Source: Roseicyclus amphidinii | GTDB lineage: Bacteria > Pseudomonadota > Alphaproteobacteria > Rhodobacterales > Rhodobacteraceae | NCBI RefSeq assembly: GCF_030163755.1 | Contig: NZ_JASJOE010000027.1 | Span: 1-46,212 of the forward strand | Direction of reading: 5' to 3' | DNA: 46,212 nucleotides | Part shown: piece after piece, positions 8,082 to 18,121 of the stretch | How the letters are laid out: the number at the start of each line of letters is the position of its first letter | Numbering within the stretch: the stretch's first letter is position 1 | The notes under the pieces: model-generated | The model's input: the letters and a program-made list of their open reading frames with translations, nothing else | What the model was told of the DNA's origin: nothing | The model's database searches: none | Translations under genes and position numbers: made by a program

Positions 8082-8939
8082 TCAGTGGCGACAAGCCAGC
8101 GCGGCGGCGGCGGTGGTGGCGTTCCACGGGCCGAGGGGGCGGGTGGTGAGGGTGGTGCCCTCGAGGCGGGTGGCCATCACGCGGGACCACGTGGCGTCGG
8201 CGGTGATGATCTCGGGGCCCGCGCCGCAGTCGCGCAGGCCGCCCGAGATGAAAGCCTCGCCGATGCGGTGGTTGGTCAGCCCCTCGAGGGCCGCGACCTC
8301 GGTCAGCCTGCCCTGCCCCGGCCCCGTCCCCGTCCCCTCGGGCAGATAACGCCAGACGCGCAGGGTGCGGGCGAGGTGGGGGCGGTCGACATAGGCGATC
8401 TCGATCGCGCCGTCCCCGTCAAGATCGGCTGCGCCGACGGGCGCGAGCCAGCGGTGCGCGCGGCCGATATGCGGCGTGGCCGCGGCAAGCTGGAGCGCGC
8501 TGCCGTCAGGTGTGACCGCAAAGACGGCGAGCCGCGCGCCGCGGTCCCGGTGGCTGTGGACGGCGATGACCTCGGCCCTGCCGTCGCCGTCGAGATCGGC
8601 GAGGCGGGGAGCGATATCCTCGAAGACCTCGGTCGGTGGCAGGGTGATCCGGGCGACGCGGCAGTCGGGCGCGGGGGCGGTCTGCACGGCCAGCGTTCCG
8701 GCCTCGATGCCGTCGCCCAGCACGGCATGCGCGTAGCGCGTGGTGGGGTCTTCGAACCAGGCGGCGACGGGGCCGTCCTGCGCGGCGACGCGGGTCAGCG
8801 ACCCGTCCATCGCCGGGCCCTGCCACGGCGGGGCCTGGCAGGCCGCCGCGGTTAGGGCCCCCGCCAGCCACAGGCCCGACGCCAGACCTGCGCCGCGGGC
8901 GAGCCCTGGACAGGTGCGCAACGGATCGCGCGGCGCCAT
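8082..8939 (-). CDS. exported VCBS/FG-GAP repeat protein of unknown function
   Basis: 285 aa. Hydrophobic N-terminal segment (about residues 17-34) ending in ALTAAAC fits a signal peptide, possibly with a poor lipobox at C34. Two calcium-binding style motifs, ADLDGDGRAEVI (about 114-125) and ADLDGDGAIEIAY (about 171-183), are typical of FG-GAP/VCBS beta-propeller blades. Probably secreted to the periplasm or anchored to a membrane; no catalytic motif seen. The start at 8939 lies 11 bp after the ferredoxin stop, so the two genes appear to be one transcription unit. Longer in-frame starts overlap the ferredoxin gene and are rejected. Confidence 0.7.
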   Translation of the reverse strand: MAPRDPLRTCPGLARGAGLASGLWLAGALTAAACQAPPWQGPAMDGSLTRVAAQDGPVAAWFEDPTTRYAHAVLGDGIEAGTLAVQTAPAPDCRVARITLPPTEVFEDIAPRLADLDGDGRAEVIAVHSHRDRGARLAVFAVTPDGSALQLAAATPHIGRAHRWLAPVGAADLDGDGAIEIAYVDRPHLARTLRVWRYLPEGTGTGPGQGRLTEVAALEGLTNHRIGEAFISGGLRDCGAGPEIITADATWSRVMATRLEGTTLTTRPLGPWNATTAAAALACRH

Positions 8940-8950
8940 CGGCGGTTGGA

Positions 8951-9396
<446 letters not shown>

Positions 9397-9399
9397 ACC

Positions 9400-9780
9400 A
9401 TGGAGCCCGCCCTTTACCCCCCCGCATGGCCGCGCCCGCCCGCGTGCCTGCCGCATCACCTGCTGCACCTGCCGCCCGAGGGGGCGCGGGTGGCCGTGGC
9501 GGGGCTTGTGCTGGTGCGGCAACGGCCGGGCACGGCCAAGGGGGTGATCTTCGTCACGCTCGAGGACGAGTTCGGGGTCTGCAACGTGGTCGTGTGGCAG
9601 AAGATCTACCAGCGCTTCCGCCGCGCGGTGATCGCGGGGCGGCTTTTGCGGGTGACGGGGCGGGTGCAGCGGCAGTCGGGCGTCACCCATGTGGTCGCCG
9701 AAGTGGTCGAGGACATCTCGGAGATGCTGGACGAACTTGTCCGCCTGCACGAACCGACGCGCGCGGCCGATCAGCCCTGA
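9400..9780 (+). CDS. free-standing OB-fold protein homologous to the C-terminus of error-prone polymerase DnaE2
   Basis: 126 aa. From about residue 27 the protein reads as the C-terminal OB-fold domain of DnaE2/Imu[21 protein letters not shown], then [20 protein letters not shown] and [17 protein letters not shown]. The polymerase, PHP and HhH parts are absent: the frame is closed by a TAG at 9319 and the divergent ferredoxin gene starts at 9274. ATG 9400 is taken as start; TTG 9355 is in frame but would put the LexA box inside the coding region. It may be the remnant of a deleted dnaE2 or a domesticated single-domain DNA-binding damage-response protein. The frame is intact, which argues against simple decay. 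imuA and imuB are not in the window. Confidence 0.8.
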   Translation: MEPALYPPAWPRPPACLPHHLLHLPPEGARVAVAGLVLVRQRPGTAKGVIFVTLEDEFGVCNVVVWQKIYQRFRRAVIAGRLLRVTGRVQRQSGVTHVVAEVVEDISEMLDELVRLHEPTRAADQP

Positions 9781-9792
9781 CCAAGCCCGCGC

Positions 9793-9809
9793 TTTCCCGA
9801 AGCGGGAAA
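9793..9809 (+). terminator. short hairpin after the OB-fold gene
   Basis: TTTCCCG and CGGGAAA flank a 3-nt loop 13 bp after the stop. Perfect 7-bp stem but no T-tract, so termination is plausible rather than shown. Confidence 0.4.
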
Positions 9810-9856
9810 CCCGTGTATCCTGCCCGGAACAACAAGACAGGCAGGACGGGCAGTCC

Positions 9857-10417
9857 ATGCGTTTCATGATCCTTCTGGCCGGTCTCGCGGCCCTGTCGGC
9901 CTGCGTGCCGGCCTCCGAGCGGAATGCCTTCGTGGTGCCGGTGCGGGTCAGCGAGGGTGCGATCGAGGTCACCCGCGGGGCGGGGCCGCCGGATGCAGAC
10001 CCGAGCGCCTGCTACGCCAACGAATCCACGCCCGCGGTGATCGAGACCGTGACCGAGCAGGTGATGCTCCAGCCGCCGCAGGTCGCCAGCGACGGCAGCG
10101 TGCGCGAGCCCGCGGTCTTCGTGACCGAGACCCAGCAGCGCATCGTCGAGGAACGGCGCGAGCTGTGGTTCGAGATCCCCTGCCAGCTGCAGCGGGGCGA
10201 CCCCGAGTTCATCGCCTCGGTGCAGCGCGCGCTTGCGGTGCGGGGGCTTTACCTCGGTCCCGCGACGGGGGTGATGAACCGGCGCACCCTGCGCGCGGTG
10301 CATGATTTCCAGGCCCCGCAGGGGCTGGACAGCGAGATCCTGTCGCTGGCCGCGGCGCGACAGCTGGGGCTGGCCCTGTGGAACCCCGAACTCGCGGCGG
10401 GCGACAGCGGCGGCTGA
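9857..10417 (+). CDS. peptidoglycan-binding domain lipoprotein
   Basis: 186 aa. A short signal peptide ends with LSAC, a good lipobox placing the lipidated cysteine at C16. The C-terminal region (about residues 114-172; FIASVQRALAVRGLYLGPAT then RTLRAVHDFQ) matches the PG_binding_1 fold, so the protein probably tethers a membrane to murein or directs itself to the wall. The middle part carries no recognised domain. AGGACGGG precedes ATG 9857. Stands alone downstream of the OB-fold gene. Confidence 0.8.
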   Translation: MRFMILLAGLAALSACVPASERNAFVVPVRVSEGAIEVTRGAGPPDADPSACYANESTPAVIETVTEQVMLQPPQVASDGSVREPAVFVTETQQRIVEERRELWFEIPCQLQRGDPEFIASVQRALAVRGLYLGPATGVMNRRTLRAVHDFQAPQGLDSEILSLAAARQLGLALWNPELAAGDSGG

Positions 10418-10447
10418 GGTCTGTCGCGCCGCAGCCGGACCCGGTGC

Positions 10448-10471
10448 TGTCGCCTCGAACAGGCGGCGACA
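10448..10471. terminator. possible hairpin terminator between convergent genes
   Basis: TGTCGCC (10448-10454) pairs with GGCGACA (10465-10471) around a 10-nt loop, followed by AAA on the plus side. It lies between the convergent lipoprotein and lectin genes. No clear T run. Confidence 0.3.
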
Positions 10472-10542
10472 AACGCCCCGGTGCCGGGCCCGCGGTGGTG
10501 CTTGTCCGCCCCTCGGACATGGTCCGCCGGGGCTGGGGCAGC

Positions 10543-10893
10543 TCAATACAGCTGCCAGTCGTCCCCGCCTGCGAGCTCTCCCAGGGCCATCCAGTCCGCG
10601 CGGATGCGGGCGACGCGGCTGTCGCCCCATGTGCGGAAAACCAGCTCGAACCGCTCGGCGGTCACCGCCTCGGCCCGCAGGTCGGCGCGCTGGTTCGTGT
10701 CGCCGCCGGTGTCCCACATGGAGATCCCGACCGTCACCATGGGGGCGGCGCGAAACGCCTCGGAGAACTGCACGGTGCGGCGCACCTCGCGCGGGCCCTC
10801 GCCCGTCCACATCGGGCCATTGTCCTCGAAATCGCTGAACAGGACCAACGAGCCCTGCTCGGCTCCGATCAGATGATGACTGAGGCGTTTCAT
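10543..10893 (-). CDS. H-type lectin domain protein
   Basis: 116 aa. Residues from about 40 to the end (VQFSEAFRAAPMVTVGISMW ... RADLRAEAVTAERFELVFRT) match the H_lectin domain first described in Helix pomatia agglutinin and discoidin, which binds carbohydrate or mediates trimer formation. There is no signal peptide, so a cytoplasmic role or non-classical export must be assumed. Small proteins of this type occur in Rhodobacterales, but their ligand is unknown to me. A TATAAG -10-like hexamer lies on the minus strand at 10930-10925, just upstream of the start. Confidence 0.75.
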   Translation of the reverse strand: MKRLSHHLIGAEQGSLVLFSDFEDNGPMWTGEGPREVRRTVQFSEAFRAAPMVTVGISMWDTGGDTNQRADLRAEAVTAERFELVFRTWGDSRVARIRADWMALGELAGGDDWQLY

Positions 10894-10993
10894 GCGCTGT
10901 CTTGTTCGTCCTGCACGGTCCGACCTTATACCGGGTGTTTTGGCCGGTTCCGTGGAGACATAGCGGCAAAACCGCGGGTTTGGCCACGAAAAA

Positions 10994-11019
10994 GGCCCCC
11001 GCAGCGTGCTGCAGGGGCC
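10994..11019 (-). terminator. intrinsic terminator of the atp operon
   Basis: GGCCCC-C-GCAGC / GCTGC-A-GGGGCC form an 11-bp stem with one mismatch and a 2-nt apical gap. On the minus strand it is followed by TTTTTCG, a proper U-tract. It sits 25 bp after the atpC stop. Confidence 0.85.
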
Positions 11020-11043
11020 GATCCAACGTCCGAAAGGCGATGC

Positions 11044-11466
11044 TCAGCCCAGCATGTGGCCCTTTGCGGCCTCCATGTCGGCGAGAAGCTTCGCCGCGGC
11101 ATCGGCCGCCGTGTCCGGTGCGTCGCTTGCGGCGCGGGCCTTGTCATGGGCGGCACGGGCCTCGGCAATGAAGCCGTCCATGATCTCGGCGGTCACTTCG
11201 CTGACCGGCAGGGCACGCTCGGCCAGAACCGTGACCGAGGGGCCCGCGACATCGGCGAAGCCGCCGGTCACGAAATAGGCGGTCTCGGCCCCCGACCCCG
11301 CACCGTCGACCCGCAGGACACCGGGGCGCAGCGTGGTGATCATCGGCGCGTGATCCGCCATCGCCGTCATGTCCCCGTCGGTGCCGGGGATCTGCACGGC
11401 CTCCACCTCGAGCGAGGCAAGACGCCGCTCGGGCGAGACCAGATCGAATTGCATCTTCGCAGCCAT
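11044..11466 (-). CDS. atpC: F1F0 ATP synthase epsilon subunit
   Basis: 140 aa central-stalk subunit of F1. The N-terminal beta-sandwich begins [20 protein letters not shown] and has the conserved [20 protein letters not shown] segment; an Ala-rich helical C-terminus follows (about 95-140), the part that can inhibit ATP hydrolysis. Last gene of atpHAGDC, separated from atpD by an 82-bp gap holding a long inverted repeat. F0 genes are not here, as is usual for alphaproteobacteria, where F0 is encoded elsewhere. Confidence 0.96.
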   Translation of the reverse strand: MAAKMQFDLVSPERRLASLEVEAVQIPGTDGDMTAMADHAPMITTLRPGVLRVDGAGSGAETAYFVTGGFADVAGPSVTVLAERALPVSEVTAEIMDGFIAEARAAHDKARAASDAPDTAADAAAKLLADMEAAKGHMLG

Positions 11467-11487
11467 TCGCGGCTCTCCTTTGGCGGG

Positions 11488-11543
11488 TGGTGGGTTGCCC
11501 CGACCCTACGCGCGCTGTGCCGTAGGATGGGGGCAACCCACCA
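11488..11543. repeat. long inverted repeat between atpD and atpC
   Basis: A 14-bp perfect outer stem (TGGTGGGTTGCCCC, 11488-11501, with its complement at 11530-11543), a small internal loop, then a 6-bp inner stem (CCTACG 11505-11510 with CGTAGG 11521-11526) and a 10-nt loop. It fills most of the gap between atpD and atpC. CCTACG/GTGGGTTG words of this kind recur in Rhodobacterales intergenic DNA. It could attenuate or stabilise the mRNA and so set epsilon-subunit dosage. Confidence 0.75.
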
Positions 11544-11548
11544 TTGCG

Positions 11549-12991
<1,443 letters not shown>

Positions 12992-13873
12992 TTAGAGCGC
13001 TTCGGCGCCCGAGATGATTTCGATCAGCTCGTTGGTGATGACGGCCTGACGCGAACGGTTGTATTCGATCGTCAGCCGCTCGATCATGTCGCCCGCGTTG
13101 CGGGTCGCGTTGTCCATGGCGGACATGCGCGCGCCCTGCTCCGAGGCGGCGTTTTCCAGGAGCGCGGTGAAGATCTGGGTCGCCACGCCACGCGGCAGCA
13201 GGTCTTCCAGAACCGCTTCTTCCGAGGGTTCGTAGTCGTAGAGCGGGCCGGTATCTTCGCCTGCATCCTCGGCCGTGTCGAACTGCGCCGGGATCACCTG
13301 CGTCGCGGTCGGGATCTGGCTGATCACCGACTGGAAGCGGTTGAAGAAGATCGTCGCCACGTCGAACTCGCCCGCGTCGAAGCGGCCCAGAACGTCCGAA
13401 GCGATACCCGCGGCATCGGCATAGCCGAGGCGCTTGACCTCGCTCAGATCGACATGGCCGACGAACTTGTCGGCATGGTCGCGCTTGAGCTGCTCACGGC
13501 CCTTCTTGCCGACGGTCAGGATCTTGACCGTCTTGCCGTCGCGCAAAAGCTCGGAGATGCGCGTGCGCGCCAGCTTCACGATCGACGAGTTGAAACCGCC
13601 GCACAGGCCGCGTTCCGCGGTCATGACGACCAGCAGGTGCACGTCCGATTTGCCGGTTCCCGCCAGAAGGCGCGGTGCCCCCTCGCTGTCGCCCACGGCG
13701 CGGGCGAGGCCGGACATGACGGCCTCCATCTTTTCCGCGTAGGGGCGCGCCATCTCCGCCGCGTCCTGCGCCCGGCGCAGTTTCGCGGCGGCGACCATCT
13801 GCATCGCCTTGGTGATCTTGCGGGTCGACTTGACCGACGCGATCCGGTTCTTGAGGTCCTTGAGATTGGGCAT
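12992..13873 (-). CDS. atpG: F1F0 ATP synthase gamma subunit
   Basis: 293 aa rotor shaft subunit. N-terminal helix with [20 protein letters not shown] and the C-terminal helix signature [20 protein letters not shown], which together form the coiled coil inside the alpha-beta ring. Length is usual. Sits 12 bp downstream of atpA and 18 bp upstream of atpD. Contains an acidic insertion around residues 195-215 ([20 protein letters not shown]), a region that varies between bacteria. Confidence 0.98.
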   Translation of the reverse strand: MPNLKDLKNRIASVKSTRKITKAMQMVAAAKLRRAQDAAEMARPYAEKMEAVMSGLARAVGDSEGAPRLLAGTGKSDVHLLVVMTAERGLCGGFNSSIVKLARTRISELLRDGKTVKILTVGKKGREQLKRDHADKFVGHVDLSEVKRLGYADAAGIASDVLGRFDAGEFDVATIFFNRFQSVISQIPTATQVIPAQFDTAEDAGEDTGPLYDYEPSEEAVLEDLLPRGVATQIFTALLENAASEQGARMSAMDNATRNAGDMIERLTIEYNRSRQAVITNELIEIISGAEAL

Positions 13874-13885
13874 CTGTCAGACCCC

Positions 13886-15424
<1,539 letters not shown>

Positions 15425-15425
15425 C

Positions 15426-15986
15426 TTAACCGACCTCTTTCATCGTGTTCTGGAGTGCGTTGAGCTTCGCCTTGATCGAGGTGTCGATCATGCGGGAGCC
15501 AACCTTGACGACAAGACCGCCGATGAGGCTTTCATCGACGGTCGCATTCAGTTTCACATCACGGCCGACCGACGCCTTGAGCGTCGCGGCAAGCTTTTCG
15601 GCCTGCGTCTTGGTCAGCGCCTTGGCCGAGACGACATCGGCCGTGATCTCGCCCTTGTGCTCGGCGATCTTCTCGCGCAGCGCGCGCAGCATCGCGGGCA
15701 GCACGAACAGGCGACGTTTCTGCGCCATCAGCCGCAGCGTGTTGCCGGTGATCGCGCCAAGGCCCATCGCCTCGGCGACCTTGCCCATGGCCGCGGCCGA
15801 CGCGTCGCGCCCATAGAGCGGCGAGGTGATGACGTCGCGCAAGTCCGCGCTTTCGGCCAGTGCCCCCTCGAGGGCCACCACATCGCTTTCGAGCGCGGCG
15901 AGAGCGCCCTCTTCTTCGGCCAGATCAAACATCGCGGTCGCGTAACGCGCGGCAATGCCGGTCGAGATTGAAGCAGGTTCGCTCAC
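15426..15986 (-). CDS. atpH: F1F0 ATP synthase delta subunit
   Basis: 186 aa peripheral-stalk subunit joining F1 to F0 subunit b. The helical N-domain ([17 protein letters not shown]) and the C-terminal signature [20 protein letters not shown] are both present. I chose GTG 15986 (V-S-E-P-A) because GAGAAAGG sits six bases upstream; the GTG at 15992 would abut that ribosome site. First gene of the operon, with no gene for about 310 bp upstream. Confidence 0.95.
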   Translation of the reverse strand: MSEPASISTGIAARYATAMFDLAEEEGALAALESDVVALEGALAESADLRDVITSPLYGRDASAAAMGKVAEAMGLGAITGNTLRLMAQKRRLFVLPAMLRALREKIAEHKGEITADVVSAKALTKTQAEKLAATLKASVGRDVKLNATVDESLIGGLVVKVGSRMIDTSIKAKLNALQNTMKEVG

Positions 15987-16089
15987 GTCCACCCTTTCTC
16001 ACATAGGTATCCCGGCAGGGCGCAAGTCGCGCCCCCGGGCGTCTCGTTTTCGGCAGCGGATGGCAGCCAATTTCCCATAAATCGCGGCC

Positions 16090-16118
16090 CATGTAGCAGA
16101 GCCCCCGCAATGCTGCAA
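16090..16118 (-). promoter_or_regulatory. weak candidate promoter for atpHAGDC
   Basis: On the minus strand TTGCAG (16118-16113), a 17-bp spacer, and TACATG (16095-16090) preceded by TGC (extended -10 like), about 105 bp upstream of atpH. Both hexamers are only half consensus; the position is the best I see. Confidence 0.3.
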
Positions 16119-16188
16119 CCGCGATAGACCGTAGCGGCGCGCAAGGAAAATCCTTCCAAAACAAGGGGCAAGCTTCTCTGCCCAAATA

Positions 16189-16223
16189 TGCGACGCTTTG
16201 AAGCTTGGCCTTGCGACGCTTTG
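16189..16223. repeat. two 12-bp direct repeats upstream of the atp operon
   Basis: TGCGACGCTTTG occurs exactly at 16189-16200 and again at 16212-16223, a 23-bp period (about two helical turns), with an AAGCTT palindrome between. The location upstream of the atp promoter candidate suggests a regulator site, but no known motif is recognised. Confidence 0.55.
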
Positions 16224-16298
16224 CCCGGCCCCGCGCCACGATTCTTGCGACAGGCATCGGCGCGCGTTGGCGCGACCAACCCGTTGTTATCCCTCGAT

Positions 16299-17063
16299 TC
16301 AATCGCGGTGGCGGTTGCTTGCGCCCGCACCGACCGGCGCCGGGGCCCCTTCGAGGATCTTCAGTGGCTGGCGCACCCGTTCGGCAAGGCCCGGCCGCGT
16401 GGGCGCGTGAACGCGCTTTGACACTTCCAGCAGGATCACGCCCCCGGCGTAATAACTGCTCAATTTCGCGCCCATCTTCTCGACCACGTCGGCCGAGCGC
16501 AGCCAGAAGCGCCGCTCGGAGGGGGGCGCGAAGAGCGCCGCGGCGTGCCGCTCGGGCATGAAATTGTGCCGCTTCATCTGCGTCTCCAGTTGGCCCAGCG
16601 AATAGGGCCGCCCGAAGCCGAAGGGCGTCGCATCCCGCCGCGCCCAGAGGCCCGACCGGTTCGGCACCACGAACAGCGCCTTGCCCCCCGGCCCCAGCAC
16701 ACGGGCGCATTCCTCGAGCACCGAGGTCGGATGTTCCGAGGTCTCCAGCCCGTGCAGGCACACGATCTTGTCGGCGATCCCGGTGGGCAGTGGCCACAGG
16801 CCTTCGCGGCAGAGCGCCGAGACATTCTCCAGCCCCGCGGGCCAGGGCATGACGCCCTGTTCGGCCGGCATCAGGCCGACGACGCGCCGCGCCTCGGCGA
16901 GGTAGGGGCGCAACAGCGGCACGGCAAAGCCGAAGCCCACGACGGTCTGCCCCTGCGCCTCGGGCCAGAGCGCGAGCATCCGGTCGCGCACCGCCTTTTG
17001 CGCGATGCGCCCAAGCCGCGTGCGGTAATAGAATTGGCGCAGATCGGTGACGTCGAGATGCAT
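16299..17063 (-). CDS. class I SAM-dependent methyltransferase
   Basis: 254 aa. An N-terminal helix with [10 protein letters not shown] precedes a degenerate SAM motif I ([15 protein letters not shown], about residues 41-55) and the post-motif region [20 protein letters not shown] followed by VVPNR, which resembles Methyltransf_11 enzymes. The substrate is unknown. Divergent from gloB with a 69-bp shared upstream region; this pairing hints at, but does not show, a metabolic link. Start ATG 17063 is the first one outside the gloB leader; longer in-frame starts overlap gloB. Confidence 0.75.
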   Translation of the reverse strand: MHLDVTDLRQFYYRTRLGRIAQKAVRDRMLALWPEAQGQTVVGFGFAVPLLRPYLAEARRVVGLMPAEQGVMPWPAGLENVSALCREGLWPLPTGIADKIVCLHGLETSEHPTSVLEECARVLGPGGKALFVVPNRSGLWARRDATPFGFGRPYSLGQLETQMKRHNFMPERHAAALFAPPSERRFWLRSADVVEKMGAKLSSYYAGGVILLEVSKRVHAPTRPGLAERVRQPLKILEGAPAPVGAGASNRHRD

Positions 17064-17132
17064 TGCACTACGTTGATCGCTGGGACAGGGTGGCCCTCCA
17101 CCCGACCTTGACCCAAGCAACCACGGATTTCC

Positions 17133-17915
17133 ATGCCCGAGACCGGCACCAGACCCGAAATCGTCACCATCCCCTGCCTGCAGGACAATTACGCCTACCT
17201 GCTGCATGATCCCGCGACGGGCCGAACGGCCCTGGTCGACGCGCCCGAGGCCGCCCCGATCGAGGCGACGCTGGCCGCGCGGGGATGGCAGCTGACCGAC
17301 ATCCTGATCACGCATCACCATTGGGACCACGTCGACGGCGTGGAGGCGCTGCGCAGCGCCACCGGCGCGCGGGTCTGGGGGGCTGCCGCCGATGCCCACC
17401 GCCTGCCCCCGCTCGATCACGCGCTGGCCGAGGGCGATACGGTCGAGATCGGCACGCTGCAGGGCCACGTCATCGACGTGTCGGGCCATACCGTCGGCCA
17501 TGTCGCCTACCACTTTCCCGGGGCCGGCGCGGTCTTCACCGCCGACAGCCTCATGGCGCTGGGGTGCGGGCGGCTGTTCGAGGGGACGCCGGGACAGATG
17601 TGGGAGAGTCTGCAAAAGCTCGCCGCCCTGCCACCTGCAACGCTGGTCTGCTCGGGCCATGAATACACCGCCGCCAACGCGCGCTTCGCGCTGACCATTG
17701 AACCGGGCAACACGGCACTTAGATCACGGTGTGACGCGGTCGCCGCGGCGCGGGCCGAGGGGCGGCCGACCGTCCCCTCCTCGCTGACCGAGGAGCTGGC
17801 GACCAACCCATTCCTGCGCGCGGCCGATCCGGGCATCGCGGCGCAGCTCGAGATGGCGGGCGCGGCCCCCGCCGATGTCTTCGCCCGTATCCGCAGCCTC
17901 AAGGACGCGTTCTGA
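17133..17915 (+). CDS. gloB: hydroxyacylglutathione hydrolase (glyoxalase II)
   Basis: 260 aa metallo-beta-lactamase-fold enzyme hydrolysing S-D-lactoylglutathione, the last step of methylglyoxal detoxification. Metal ligands: H61, H63, D65 and H66 in [11 protein letters not shown]119 (SGHT), D138 (TADSL) and H176 (SGHEY). The C-terminal HAGH_C region with NPFLRA is present, which separates it from generic lactamase-fold hydrolases. Glutathione reductase (25.8-27.2 kb) in the same window fits a glutathione-using organism. Confidence 0.96.
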   Translation: MPETGTRPEIVTIPCLQDNYAYLLHDPATGRTALVDAPEAAPIEATLAARGWQLTDILITHHHWDHVDGVEALRSATGARVWGAAADAHRLPPLDHALAEGDTVEIGTLQGHVIDVSGHTVGHVAYHFPGAGAVFTADSLMALGCGRLFEGTPGQMWESLQKLAALPPATLVCSGHEYTAANARFALTIEPGNTALRSRCDAVAAARAEGRPTVPSSLTEELATNPFLRAADPGIAAQLEMAGAAPADVFARIRSLKDAF

Positions 17916-18121
17916 GGTGTCCCGCTGCGGATGCACAAAAATGATGCAGACCGGCCGGAGCCCAAGAATAGCCAAGGGATAGAGGCCCCGGCACGACCCG
18001 CACACGAGACCTTGACGAATTTCTGCTTGAAACACGCCCGCAGAAAGCAAAGCTTAAGACCAAGAGGCCATGATCGGCGACAGGTTCCGCCTGCCCCGAT
18101 GCACAGGAAAGGAGCACGTCC

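Larger units (their letters stand above)
15987..16298. other. 312-bp gene-free region upstream of the atp operon
   Basis: Lies between the 3' end of the minus-strand methyltransferase and the atpH start. It holds a candidate atp promoter (16090-16118), a pair of 12-bp direct repeats (16189-16223), and on the minus strand around 16192-16165 a CATATTTGGGCAGAGAAG stretch that resembles a degenerate copy of the dispersed element at 8030 and 43534. No convincing reading frame with an SD sequence was found. Confidence 0.6.

Noticed and set aside
6230-8149. 639-residue plus-strand frame antisense to aspS
   Set aside because: Same reason: no motif, no ribosome site, exactly opposite a conserved gene.
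9689-9856. upstream extension of the peptidoglycan-binding lipoprotein
   Set aside because: It overlaps the OB-fold gene and would bury the lipobox signal peptide that begins at ATG 9857.
18012-18060. heat-shock (sigma-32) promoter for clpA
   Set aside because: CTTGAAA-like words are present, but no CCCCAT-type -10 at the right spacing could be found.
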